Assembly (NCBI GenBank): GCA_900544195.1
Contig: UQUJ01000007.1
Location: forward strand, 1 to 62,163
Source of the DNA: an uncultured Alistipes sp.
Lineage (GTDB): Bacteria > Bacteroidota > Bacteroidia > Bacteroidales > UBA932
DNA: 62,163 bases
Direction of reading: 5' to 3'
Shown here piece after piece: positions 34,142 through 42,310 of this stretch. The notes under the pieces were generated by a model, which saw nothing but the letters and a program-made list of their open reading frames with translations, had not been told where the DNA came from and did not search any database. Positions within the stretch are counted from its first letter, which is position 1; every line of letters starts with the position of its first letter. The translations under genes and the position numbers were made by a program.

Positions 34142-35670
34142 TGTCAAAGTCAAGAATATCCACACTTCTGGCGCTTGCACTGGGACTAAGTTCAATCTCC
34201 AGCGCCCAGGACAAGAGTTCCTGGCACTGGAGCTTTGAGTCAAATGATGTCTGGTACACGGACAGGGATGACTACGGCTCCAACAACTATCTGAAACTGG
34301 ACTGGTCCAGAAAACGCTTTCAGGCCGGTGTGCAGGCCGAGTGGCATCCGCAGCCGCTTCTCGGCTACGATGAGGGAATCAAAGGGTTCGCCCTGCCTGA
34401 AAAGTTCATCCGCTACAACGCCAAGGACTTCAACATCACCCTCGGCGACTGGTATGACCAGTTCGGCTCCGGACTGCTGTTCCGCTCGTGGGAGGACAGG
34501 GCGCTGGGGATGAACAACTCGGTCGGAGGAGTGAGGATGGAATATTCCAAAGACCGGCTTGGCATCAAACTCGTGTGGGGTCTTCCGAGACATCTGCGGG
34601 GATATTCAGACACGCGGATTCTTGGAGCGGACATCACGCTCCCGCATATAAGCATGTTCGGAGGCGACCTCGGACTGGAGTTTTCGTTCTTGGAACGGTT
34701 CGAGAAAGAACTTCCCTATTACCTTAATGATGATTGGATCAAGGTCAGCGTGCCAAAAAACAACGCATCATGGTCTCTCGGGGCGAACTACGCAATAGGG
34801 GGATTCTACATTAAAGGTGAATATTGCGGGAAGCAGAAGGACTGGCACGACTTTTCGGTCAGCGGGGTGGAAAATCTTCACCAAGGGGATGCCCTGTCGC
34901 TCGAAACAGGACTGGCTGTCGGCAGTATAAGTGCCGTGGCCACGTTCAGGCATCTTCAGAACATGACCAACAAGGTTTTCAGAACCAACGAGACATACAT
35001 CTCCAACACTCTGAACTACATCCCGGCCCTTTCCCTTCAGCACACCTACATGCTCTGCTCCCTGGAACCGTACTACCCGAACTCCGACGGAGAGGACGCC
35101 TGGCAAGCCGACCTGCTCTACAAGGCAAGCAAAAAGGATCGGCTCCATTTCAACTACAGCGAAGCGCACAGTCTGAAAAAGTACCACGAACTAGGCAAGA
35201 GGGCACTGCTTTTCAGGGACATCAGCGTCAAGTACGAACGGAAATGGAACCGTCGCCTTAAATCTGTGCTGTTTCTGAATATTCAGGAGAGATCCCCATC
35301 GCACGGAGTGCACAGAATGACCGAGGTCCGGAACACTGCCGTCGCTGATGTGGCTTACCGATTCACGGACAGTTTCTCGATGCGAGTGGAACTTCAGTAT
35401 CTCTACAGCGCGGAGTCCGAAAAGGACTGGTGCGCCGCTCTTGTCGAGGCGAATCTCACATCAGGCTGGTCAGTCTTCGCCAAGGACATGTACAATCACG
35501 GATCAAGCAAGGTTCACTACTACCAGGCCGGAGCGGGCTACAGCCGTGGACGTTACCGGGTCAGCGCATCATTCGGCCGGAACCGTAAGGGGATGGTCTG
35601 CTCTGGCGGAGTCTGCCGCTGGCAGCCAGGCTTCACCGGCGGAAGCCTTTCAATCTCAATTGTTTTCTGA
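34138..35670 (+). CDS. DUF6029-type outer-membrane beta-barrel protein
   Basis: The 510-residue protein has a Sec signal ending SISSAQ, then alternating amphipathic strands with aromatic girdles, ending in SLSISIVF, a C-terminal aromatic residue typical of BAM-inserted barrels. FNITLGDWYDQFGSGLLFRSWEDRALG is the most recognisable family motif. DUF6029 proteins have no assigned function. It is coupled by ATGA overlaps both to the M64 peptidase upstream and to an Omp28-like lipoprotein downstream, suggesting that the three act together at the outer membrane, for example in export or anchoring. That role is inference. Confidence 0.8.
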   Translation: MMSKSRISTLLALALGLSSISSAQDKSSWHWSFESNDVWYTDRDDYGSNNYLKLDWSRKRFQAGVQAEWHPQPLLGYDEGIKGFALPEKFIRYNAKDFNITLGDWYDQFGSGLLFRSWEDRALGMNNSVGGVRMEYSKDRLGIKLVWGLPRHLRGYSDTRILGADITLPHISMFGGDLGLEFSFLERFEKELPYYLNDDWIKVSVPKNNASWSLGANYAIGGFYIKGEYCGKQKDWHDFSVSGVENLHQGDALSLETGLAVGSISAVATFRHLQNMTNKVFRTNETYISNTLNYIPALSLQHTYMLCSLEPYYPNSDGEDAWQADLLYKASKKDRLHFNYSEAHSLKKYHELGKRALLFRDISVKYERKWNRRLKSVLFLNIQERSPSHGVHRMTEVRNTAVADVAYRFTDSFSMRVELQYLYSAESEKDWCAALVEANLTSGWSVFAKDMYNHGSSKVHYYQAGAGYSRGRYRVSASFGRNRKGMVCSGGVCRWQPGFTGGSLSISIVF

Positions 35671-36473
35671 TGAAACGAATATATTCATTAATTCTCTGCG
35701 TCGCGGCTTTGGCTCTGCCGGCCGCTCTGGACTCCTGCCAAGGGATTCATTCCGACTGGGAGGAATATCAAAAAGAACCTGAAACGGAGCCAAAGCCCGA
35801 GCCCGAACCCGAGGCAGTAGAAAGCCGAGCCTTTGTCTTTTATTTCACGGGATCGTGGTGTACCTACTGTCCGGACATGTCCAAGAGTCTGGTCAAGGTC
35901 AACGAGAGGCTGTCCGGACGGCTCGTCACGGTCAGTGTCCACAAAGGCGACAACTTCAGTGTCGGCTTTGAGAATGACTTATGCAAACGGTACTCCATCA
36001 ACAGTTTTCCGTCCGCGATCATCAACTTTGAGCCGACCGTGTTCGGCAACAACGAGGACATCCTCTACGAGGCCGCCAGCCGACATCTGGATTCGGTGAA
36101 GAAGCCGTGTGCCATCACAATCACACCTGACGCAGACTCTCCGGCAAAGGCTCTGGTGACCATAAAGATCGCCGAAAGCGGAAAGTACAGGATCTTCGCC
36201 GCCTTGATGCAGGACGGGATCAAAGGCTTCCAGGTCGGACAAGGCTCCGACTACACCTTCAACAAGGTGGTCAGAGCCATAGCGACATCCCCGAACGGTG
36301 ACCCTTTGCCCGCCGATGACGGCGGCGAGACACTTTCAGAGGGAATGACTGTAAATCAGAACATCTCCGTGTCCTACGATGCCGCCGAGGGCTGCTACTG
36401 GACCGTGGCTGTTCTCAAAGAGAATGACAAAGGAATTTTTCTGGTCAACAATGCGGCCAAAAGCCAGCCTTGA
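35670..36473 (+). CDS. Omp28-related lipoprotein with thioredoxin-like motif
   Basis: The 267-residue protein starts with a lipoprotein signal (ALPAALDSC near residue 23) and a Pro/Glu-rich linker (EPETEPKPEPEPE). From about residue 50 a thioredoxin-like domain follows with GSWCTYCPDM, a WCxxC redox motif, and SINSFPSAIINF, holding the cis-proline position. A C-terminal beta domain resembles Omp28. The visible CxxC suggests disulphide exchange on an exported partner. It overlaps the DUF6029 gene by ATGA and closes the operon; a GC-rich stem follows at 36481. Confidence 0.82.
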   Translation: MKRIYSLILCVAALALPAALDSCQGIHSDWEEYQKEPETEPKPEPEPEAVESRAFVFYFTGSWCTYCPDMSKSLVKVNERLSGRLVTVSVHKGDNFSVGFENDLCKRYSINSFPSAIINFEPTVFGNNEDILYEAASRHLDSVKKPCAITITPDADSPAKALVTIKIAESGKYRIFAALMQDGIKGFQVGQGSDYTFNKVVRAIATSPNGDPLPADDGGETLSEGMTVNQNISVSYDAAEGCYWTVAVLKENDKGIFLVNNAAKSQP

Positions 36474-36480
36474 AACCAGA

Positions 36481-36512
36481 TGCGGCCGCAAGCATCATCG
36501 CTCACGGCCGCA
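36481..36512. terminator. GC-rich stem between convergent genes
   Basis: TGCGGCCG (36481-36488) pairs with CGGCCGCA (36505-36512). It separates the Omp28-like gene from GH78. The U-tract is weak on both strands. Confidence 0.5.
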
Positions 36513-36534
36513 CCAAAATCACGATGTGCAGACA

Positions 36535-38778
36535 TCAGTCAACCTTGATCTTCAACGAATATTTTCCTGCGGTCATCGTCTTCGGCTTGCCGTTTGAAGC
36601 CGTGACAGTGGCAGTTGTGCCTTCCGGAACCTCAATTGCGAGCGAGGCGACATGAGACTTGACAGACTTGCGGCTGATTGAGACGCGGATCATTCCGCAA
36701 TGGGTCTCAAGAGCGGCGGATGCGGTCTTCAAAGTTCCCAGCTGAGGCTTGACCTCGAAAGTCTGGAAGCCAGGTGCCGTCGGCTCGATTCCGCAGAGCT
36801 TCTGACTCAGAATCGTAAGCGGACCACCGCTCCAGGCGTGGTTGATCGTGCCGCCGCCAAAGCCTTCGCTGCCGATTCCCCAACCCTCGAACAAGGTCGT
36901 GTAGTCGTACTTTAGCATCTTGGCGTAACGGGACTTCATCCTTTCTATGGCGAAGTCGGCGTGCCCCATCTTGAAGAGAGCCTCAAGGACATACTTTTCC
37001 ATGTAAGGACTGGCGTGATATTCCTTTTTAAGCGTCTCAAACAGAGCCGGGTACTTGTCCGGTGAGGCAAGACCGGAGACAACGGCCATCGCCTGAGCGC
37101 GGTCGTCTGTCTGTTTCTTGTAGTTCGGGTCACGGTAAGCGGAACCGGTCCAATACTGTGTGTCAAACGCATCGGAGATTCTTTTCATCAAAACTTCGAT
37201 AGTCTCCGCATCCCTCTGCTTGCCGAGAATGCGTGCGAATTCCTTTTGAGACCTGAGGGCAAGGTAATACCAGCAGTTTGTCAAGACTTCAGTGTCGATG
37301 TCATCGCCCCAGTCGCCCCAGTTCCAGTCGCCAGGACGGACGTTCAGAAGACCGTTGTCCTTGAAGGTCCAGAGACCGCTTCCGAGCAGATAGCGCTCCA
37401 CCTTAGGATAGACCTCGGCCACGAAGGTGCTGTCGCCGCTGAACCAGTACTGGGTGTGGAAACCGTACCAGCCCACGGAAGCGAGCATCTGGAGCGGGAG
37501 TTCTATCACACGGTTGCCGGCCGGCACCGGAGAATAGACCACCCCGTTCGCCTCCTGCCAGTTCACAAGCTCAAGGATCCCCTTTCTGGCAAGCAGCTGG
37601 CCTGACGGAGACAACGCATAGAACGCCTCTCCCAGTTCGTTTACCTCATCTCCCCACCACTGGGCGCGCTCACGGTCAGGACAATCCATATAGGTGTCAC
37701 GCATGGTGATGTAAAGCGTCCTCGCCGCGCGTTTCCAAAGTTCATTAAGGAACGGATCCTCGCACTCGAACGAGCCGGAGAACTCGGTGTCATAACCAGT
37801 CTCACGGTACTTAAGATCAATGACTTTCACTCCCGAGGGTACGATGTACCAAACCTCGTGGCCGTTCATCCAGCCGAGGTTCTCATATTCCTGAACACCT
37901 TTGCGGGCAATGTACTCAGCGCGGACATTGTTCTCGCTGCCGCCACGATAGTTGTCGGTCATTATCCTGACCATCTCGCCACCGTTCGCCTCGACCTTGA
38001 GGTATGGAGTTATCTGGGCGTTGTAAGGCAGCTTGCAATAGACGGTGTCATTGGATTGACGTACAGAGACATATTCCTTGAGTCCGTAATCCTTCCACAT
38101 CGGGATCGGGCGCTCAACAAGCTCGCCCATCGCCGGCCAGGCCATTTCGTCCACATTGTCGGCCCAATGCATCTTGCGGCGGACGTCAAAGCCAGGCATA
38201 TTCCAACCTTGCATCTCTTTGCGCGCGTCGAAGCGGATGTTGCTTTCCGGGAGACGGTAGTTCGGATGCGGGGCGTCCGTGCTGCTGTAGGCTGGGTTAG
38301 GAACGCAGAGCCAGGATTTGTCGGAAAGGATCTTCAGTTCAGGAGATATGGCCTCGAAGATCAGCGCCGCCTGACCGCTGCTGTTGTGGCTGAACCCCTG
38401 CTTTCCGAAGTGCCAGAGCAGGATGGCGATCGTGTTGTTGCCCTCCTTGAGGAAAGGTGCGATGTCAACCTTGTCGTAATAGGTTCCGTTCGGGAACGGT
38501 CCACGCTTGAGCCCACCCTCGAAGACAGCGAGTTCGCCATTGATCCACATCCAGTACTTTGAATCCACAGCGATCCTGGCGATAAGTTTGTCCGGACGTT
38601 TTGTCACATTGACTTCCTTTCGGTAGGAAATCCAGGTGTTTGTCGTGCTCTGGACCCAAGGATGAGTGATCCAATGGGCCTTCCAGTCGGAACGGGACTC
38701 CGCGCCGGCGAATGAGGCCGAAGTCAGGGTCAAGGCCGCGGCGAGGACGGTCTTTTTGATCAGATTTGAAAGTTTCAT
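36535..38778 (-). CDS. Glycoside hydrolase family 78-like alpha-L-rhamnosidase
   Basis: The protein of about 747 residues has a Sec signal, MKLSNLIKKTVLAAALTLTSASFAGA. N-terminal beta domains (about 25-330) precede a six-hairpin (alpha/alpha)6 barrel. Motifs are DTYMDCPDRERAQWWGDEVN with the conserved catalytic-region Asp/Glu, GVVYSPVP, WNWGDWGDDIDTE, and EGWG with NHAWSGGP near the C-terminus, all in GH78 order. Substrate is probably rhamnosyl glycans, but some relatives act on other sugars. The ATG at 38778 is chosen for the signal peptide. It is a lone gene; no SusCD or other rhamnose genes are near. Confidence 0.85.
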   Translation of the reverse strand: MKLSNLIKKTVLAAALTLTSASFAGAESRSDWKAHWITHPWVQSTTNTWISYRKEVNVTKRPDKLIARIAVDSKYWMWINGELAVFEGGLKRGPFPNGTYYDKVDIAPFLKEGNNTIAILLWHFGKQGFSHNSSGQAALIFEAISPELKILSDKSWLCVPNPAYSSTDAPHPNYRLPESNIRFDARKEMQGWNMPGFDVRRKMHWADNVDEMAWPAMGELVERPIPMWKDYGLKEYVSVRQSNDTVYCKLPYNAQITPYLKVEANGGEMVRIMTDNYRGGSENNVRAEYIARKGVQEYENLGWMNGHEVWYIVPSGVKVIDLKYRETGYDTEFSGSFECEDPFLNELWKRAARTLYITMRDTYMDCPDRERAQWWGDEVNELGEAFYALSPSGQLLARKGILELVNWQEANGVVYSPVPAGNRVIELPLQMLASVGWYGFHTQYWFSGDSTFVAEVYPKVERYLLGSGLWTFKDNGLLNVRPGDWNWGDWGDDIDTEVLTNCWYYLALRSQKEFARILGKQRDAETIEVLMKRISDAFDTQYWTGSAYRDPNYKKQTDDRAQAMAVVSGLASPDKYPALFETLKKEYHASPYMEKYVLEALFKMGHADFAIERMKSRYAKMLKYDYTTLFEGWGIGSEGFGGGTINHAWSGGPLTILSQKLCGIEPTAPGFQTFEVKPQLGTLKTASAALETHCGMIRVSISRKSVKSHVASLAIEVPEGTTATVTASNGKPKTMTAGKYSLKIKVD

Positions 38779-38961
38779 TGTCATATACATTGATTACTAA
38801 CTCTCGTGTTAAATGGCCAGCAGCGGCCGGACCTTGGAAGTTCCGCACCAAGGTTGAAAGACAAATATAATCATTTTCGTCGATGAAAAACGGGTGTTCG
38901 TCGATTTGAGTTGAATAAAATCCACCGCGCGACTACTTTCGCCACCGGATTTTGATCATCA

Positions 38962-40209
38962 ATGAATATGAAAAAGTACGTTATCATCATTATCACAGCC
39001 CTGACGGTCTTCTCCCTGACCGCCGGAGCTCAGACAAAGAAATGGACGTTGCAGGAATGCATCGACTATGCCGTGGAGAACAGCATCGCCCTGCGCCAGA
39101 GCAGGAACGCCCATCTGGCCGGACTTGAGGACACGTATCAGGCCAAGGCGGCCATGTTCCCGACTTTAAGCGCTTCCACGAGTCAAGGAATAACAAACAG
39201 GCCGTTCTCCGAAAGCGGCAACAGCACGGTAGTCGGCTCAGATGTCTATAGCACGTCCAAGGCCACAAGCTGGTCGGGAAACTACGGATTGAACGCAGGG
39301 ATGACGCTTTACAGCGGCGGAAGCCTTCGCACGGCACTGAAGCAAAGCCGCCTTCAGAACTCCGTCGATTCGCTGTCCGTGGAAGAGAACACTAATGATG
39401 TCGTGATCTCCATCGTGAAGGCCTATATACAGTGCCTCTATGCTTCGGAGGCAGTGAAAGTAAGCGAAAGCACCGCCGAAGCCTCAAAGGCGCAGCTGGA
39501 CAGAGCCGTAGAACTGAAAAACGCCGGGGAGCTCAGCAAGGTCGATGTCGCACAGCTGGAGAGCAAGGGCTACAACAGCATGGGCATGGATCAGGACAAC
39601 CTCATCATCACGCCGTACACAACCGTGATGAAAAGGATCCTCGCCATCACCTACCTCCAGGAGATCGTCTGCTCCGCGCTGAGTGAGGAATATACCGACA
39701 AGGCCATCGAGGAGGTGTCGTCCGTCCTCCGGCGCAACCACAAGCTAAAGGAATCCGACGACGACGATTTCAACATCCGCTCGCAGCAGGAGCTTTCCTC
39801 GATGATGACCAGCACGAGCGACATGATGTCCACCCTGCTTGCGGCTGTCGCGGGAATATCCCTCCTCGTGGGCGGCATCGGGATCATGAACATCATGTAC
39901 GTCTCCGTCACCGAGCGCACCAAGGAGATCGGTCTGAGGATGAGCATCGGAGCCAAAGGCCGTGACATCCTCGCCCAGTTCCTGATCGAAGCGACGCTGA
40001 TCAGCATAACGGGCGGACTTTTGGGGGTAATTTTAGGTGTGGCGGCCTCGTACATAGTCAAGGCCGTCCTCTCCTACCCAATCCTCATCCAGCCTTGGAG
40101 CATCGTGGTCTCCTTCCTGGTCTGCACGGTCATCGGCATCTTCTTCGGCTGGTACCCTGCCCAGAAGGCCTCCAACCTCGACCCGATCGAGGCCATCCGG
40201 TACGAGTAG
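38962..40209 (+). CDS. In-frame chimera: TolC N-terminal half fused to MacB-type permease C-terminal half
   Basis: The 415-residue frame begins as a TolC-family outer-membrane efflux protein: signal MKKYVIIIITALTVFSLTAGA, then WTLQECIDYAVENSIALRQS, GLNAGMTLYSGG and GELSKVDVAQLES near residue 201. It then becomes a MacB/FtsX permease: MGMDQDNLIITPYTT, GISLLVGGIGIMNIMYVSVTE and the ending WYPAQKASNLDPIEAIRYE. The junction lies near 39561-39585. The normal order is tolC, macA-like adaptor, macB; the end of TolC, the adaptor and the ATPase are missing. This is either a real in-frame deletion or an assembly join. The product cannot work as a normal tripartite pump. Confidence 0.85.
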   Translation: MNMKKYVIIIITALTVFSLTAGAQTKKWTLQECIDYAVENSIALRQSRNAHLAGLEDTYQAKAAMFPTLSASTSQGITNRPFSESGNSTVVGSDVYSTSKATSWSGNYGLNAGMTLYSGGSLRTALKQSRLQNSVDSLSVEENTNDVVISIVKAYIQCLYASEAVKVSESTAEASKAQLDRAVELKNAGELSKVDVAQLESKGYNSMGMDQDNLIITPYTTVMKRILAITYLQEIVCSALSEEYTDKAIEEVSSVLRRNHKLKESDDDDFNIRSQQELSSMMTSTSDMMSTLLAAVAGISLLVGGIGIMNIMYVSVTERTKEIGLRMSIGAKGRDILAQFLIEATLISITGGLLGVILGVAASYIVKAVLSYPILIQPWSIVVSFLVCTVIGIFFGWYPAQKASNLDPIEAIRYE

Positions 40210-40225
40210 CGGCATTATGTGCAGG

Positions 40226-40297
40226 CGACAGCGAAAAAAAGGCAAAAGTCAAATTTTGCACGTTACCAAAATTTGACTTTTGATTTTTTCGCTGTCG
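40226..40297. terminator. Bidirectional hairpin with CACGTTAC apex (B)
   Basis: A 33-base left arm from CGACAGCG (40226) and a 31-base right arm ending CGCTGTCG (40297) pair almost throughout. The apex is TTTTG-CACGTTAC-CAAAA, identical to hairpin A, on an otherwise unrelated stem. It lies between the convergent chimera and GNAT genes. Confidence 0.85.
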
Positions 40298-40436
40298 TTT
40301 CTTTTTATACGCTCTTTAACCCGCTTAAAGCGCCGTAATACACAATAAACTGTAAATCAACCCATTAGTTCATCACCCTTAGTTAGAGTCAACTAAAGAT
40401 AACGGCTTTATTCCTTGTCTATCAATCGCTTATAAA

Positions 40437-40952
40437 TCACGGATCCAGCCGCATCACTTTCACTGGCCTCTCATCGCCCTGGTAGAGTTGGCTGCACCAG
40501 TTGATCTTGCCGGTGTCTTGGAAGCCGCATTTCTCCATGACTCGGCCGGATGCGGGATTATCGACAAAATAATCACACCAGAGAGCATGAAAGCCTTTCA
40601 CATCGAAGCAGTAGTCTATCATCAGGCGAAGAGCTTCCGTACATATTCCTTTGTTCCAGTATGGTTTCCCTACCCAGTAGCCAATTTCAGCGTCATCCGT
40701 TCCGATGCCTATGTTGCTTTCCGCACTCGTATAATACCCCATGCAGCCGATCGCCTCTCCGGTCTCGTTAAGTTCGATTGCCCATGTATGATCATTTGAG
40801 AATATATTCCTGATCACATCAAGGCTTTCCTCCACGCTCCTGTGCACCGGCCATCCCGCACGTGGCCCGACCTCAGGATCGGAGGCATATTTGAACAACG
40901 CCTCCGCATCTCTTTCCCTCCAAGGCCGTAGTTTTATCCTGTCCGTCTTCAT
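40437..40952 (-). CDS. GNAT (RimJ/RimL-like) N-acetyltransferase
   Basis: The 171-residue cytosolic protein opens RIKLRPWRERDAEALFKYAS and has the acetyl-CoA-binding stretch YWVGKPYWNKGICTEALRLM, which fits the R/Q-x-x-G-x-G/A pattern loosely, and the terminal NPASGRVMEKCGFQ typical of RimJ/RimL and antibiotic acetyltransferase relatives. The acceptor is unknown. A -7 TACCTTTG sits about 40 bases upstream on the minus strand, and its leader contains a half copy of the long-hairpin end. Confidence 0.88.
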   Translation of the reverse strand: MKTDRIKLRPWRERDAEALFKYASDPEVGPRAGWPVHRSVEESLDVIRNIFSNDHTWAIELNETGEAIGCMGYYTSAESNIGIGTDDAEIGYWVGKPYWNKGICTEALRLMIDYCFDVKGFHALWCDYFVDNPASGRVMEKCGFQDTGKINWCSQLYQGDERPVKVMRLDP

Positions 40953-40956
40953 TTGA

Positions 40957-40981
40957 AAGTTATTTCTTAAGGGTTACTTAG
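40957..40981 (-). repeat. Half copy of the long-hairpin outer arm in the GNAT leader
   Basis: On the minus strand this reads CTAAGTAACCCTTAAG followed by AAATAACTT, matching the left arm of hairpin copy 2. No right arm is found. It lies between the -7 box and the GNAT start. Confidence 0.5.
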
Positions 40982-40989
40982 TCCATGCG

Positions 40990-40997
40990 CAAAGGTA
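40990..40997 (-). promoter_or_regulatory. -7 element (TACCTTTG) for the GNAT gene
   Basis: A perfect TAnnTTTG box on the minus strand, about 37 bases before the ATG at 40952. Confidence 0.6.
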
Positions 40998-41069
40998 CTC
41001 AAATATCATCGCAGATACAAAAAACGATCTTATGTGCCTTGGGCTTGCAAGTCATTGTAAGGCAATGTA

Positions 41070-41378
41070 AGAAGCTGTTATGATTTCTTTGAAATGCTCT
41101 TTGAGGTGAAAAATCTTCATCTTCTTCCCGCTTCTTCAGTCAGACAGCACCGCTATCCTCCTTGGAAGAAGCGGTCGAACCTGAAGTTTCTCACTCTCAA
41201 ACTTATCGGCCATATTCTGAATATGTTATTTACTTGGAAGAAGCGGTCGAACCTGAAGTTTCTCACTCTCAAACCAGCGCCCGAACCGAGGGCGATCGAA
41301 CTTGTCCGGATTGCCGAGGTGAGCAGCAGGTAAAGAGCTTGCTCTTAACCTTCAGACAAACAAATCAAAACAGCTTCT
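41070..41378. mobile_element. MITE-like element with terminal inverted repeats and internal direct repeats
   Basis: AGAAGCTGTTATGATTT at the left end (41070) is matched in inverse at the right end (to 41378), about 20 of 22 bases. Inside, a perfect 42-bp direct repeat occurs at 41161-41202 and 41233-41274 with a 30-bp spacer that contains the palindrome CATATTCTGAATATG. No transposase frame or convincing target duplication is visible. It may be a non-autonomous transposon remnant. Confidence 0.5.
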
Positions 41379-41660
41379 AAAATGGAGTCCATCATCAGGC
41401 GCAAGCCTCCCAAAAATCATCATGGCAGATAATATCCTGACAATCAACAGATAAAATATAACACCCTGTAAAGATTATCAGACCAGACAAGATATTCATC
41501 TTATTATTTCATAAACAGTTAGTCGCCACGATTAATTTCCTATCGGAGGAGCATTCGAATCCGATGGATTTGAGAGGTCATGTCATTATTCAAAAGTGGA
41601 AGCAAGGAACAGGATTTGCGAAAGTAACGCGGAATTGCGATATTTGGGAAAAGAAAGATT
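41379..41660. other. Gene-free stretch before the nuclease-like gene
   Basis: AT-rich sequence with no recognisable frame or RNA. GATATTTG at about 41637 is a possible -7 element for the gene at 41661. Confidence 0.5.
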
Positions 41661-42299
41661 ATGAGCCAGTTTGACACTTGCTTTTTTGAGAGGTACGCGC
41701 GAATCTCGCTGGAGACGCTGCTGGACAGAAGGTTCGCGGAACTGCTGAACAAGGATCGGCCGGATCTTCAGAGCCCGGACGGGGTTACATTGGGCATTGA
41801 GGTGACCAGGGCGATGCCTGAGACCAAGGAGGCGGCGCAGTCGATGCTCAAGGAGATGGCAGGAGTGGCGCCGGTTCCGGAAGACAAGGAAGACTATGAC
41901 ACGATCCTCTCATCGGGCTACGGCTATGGCCTTCAGGGTGGACGCTATGTCGGAGCCAAGGAATATGACTACTGGTCGATGGCGCTTCCGATGCGACGGA
42001 TCATCGAGAGCAAGGTCCGCAAGGCCGCGGATGGTTTCTACGGGGCTTTCCAGACCCTTGACCTGTACATATTCAGCAAGGACAGCCTGAGCGAGATCGA
42101 GGTGCTGGACATCCTTCGCTACACGATGAGGCTTCAAGAGGAGCAGACAGCAAAATACACCTGCCTCTACCTCTCCGAGATCAGCGGCCTTGATGTCTGC
42201 AACCTGACCGGCGACATCTCGGACGCCTACCGGATCGCCCGGCATCCGATCTCACCTGACCTCAGGAAGGAATTCTTCCACAAAGCATTACAGCATTAA
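41661..42299 (+). CDS. Uncharacterised protein, possible PD-(D/E)xK nuclease fold
   Basis: I do not recognise a named family. The 212-residue protein has no signal peptide or membrane helix. RFAELLNKDRPDLQSPDGVTLGIEVTRAM resembles a PD-(D/E)xK core, with PDLQ as motif II and GIEVT as a degenerate motif III, and DLYIFSKDSLSE follows. The C-terminal half is helical. It is directly upstream of a LytS/LytTR pair, 11 bases apart, so it is likely co-transcribed with them. Nuclease function is a guess from fold-like spacing only. Confidence 0.5.
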   Translation: MSQFDTCFFERYARISLETLLDRRFAELLNKDRPDLQSPDGVTLGIEVTRAMPETKEAAQSMLKEMAGVAPVPEDKEDYDTILSSGYGYGLQGGRYVGAKEYDYWSMALPMRRIIESKVRKAADGFYGAFQTLDLYIFSKDSLSEIEVLDILRYTMRLQEEQTAKYTCLYLSEISGLDVCNLTGDISDAYRIARHPISPDLRKEFFHKALQH

Positions 42300-42310
42300 T
42301 ACCTTCACTT

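Noticed and set aside
41161..41274. Possible CRISPR array (42-bp perfect repeat, 30-bp spacer)
   Set aside because: Only two repeats, no cas genes, and the pair sits between terminal inverted repeats, so a transposon-like element explains it better.
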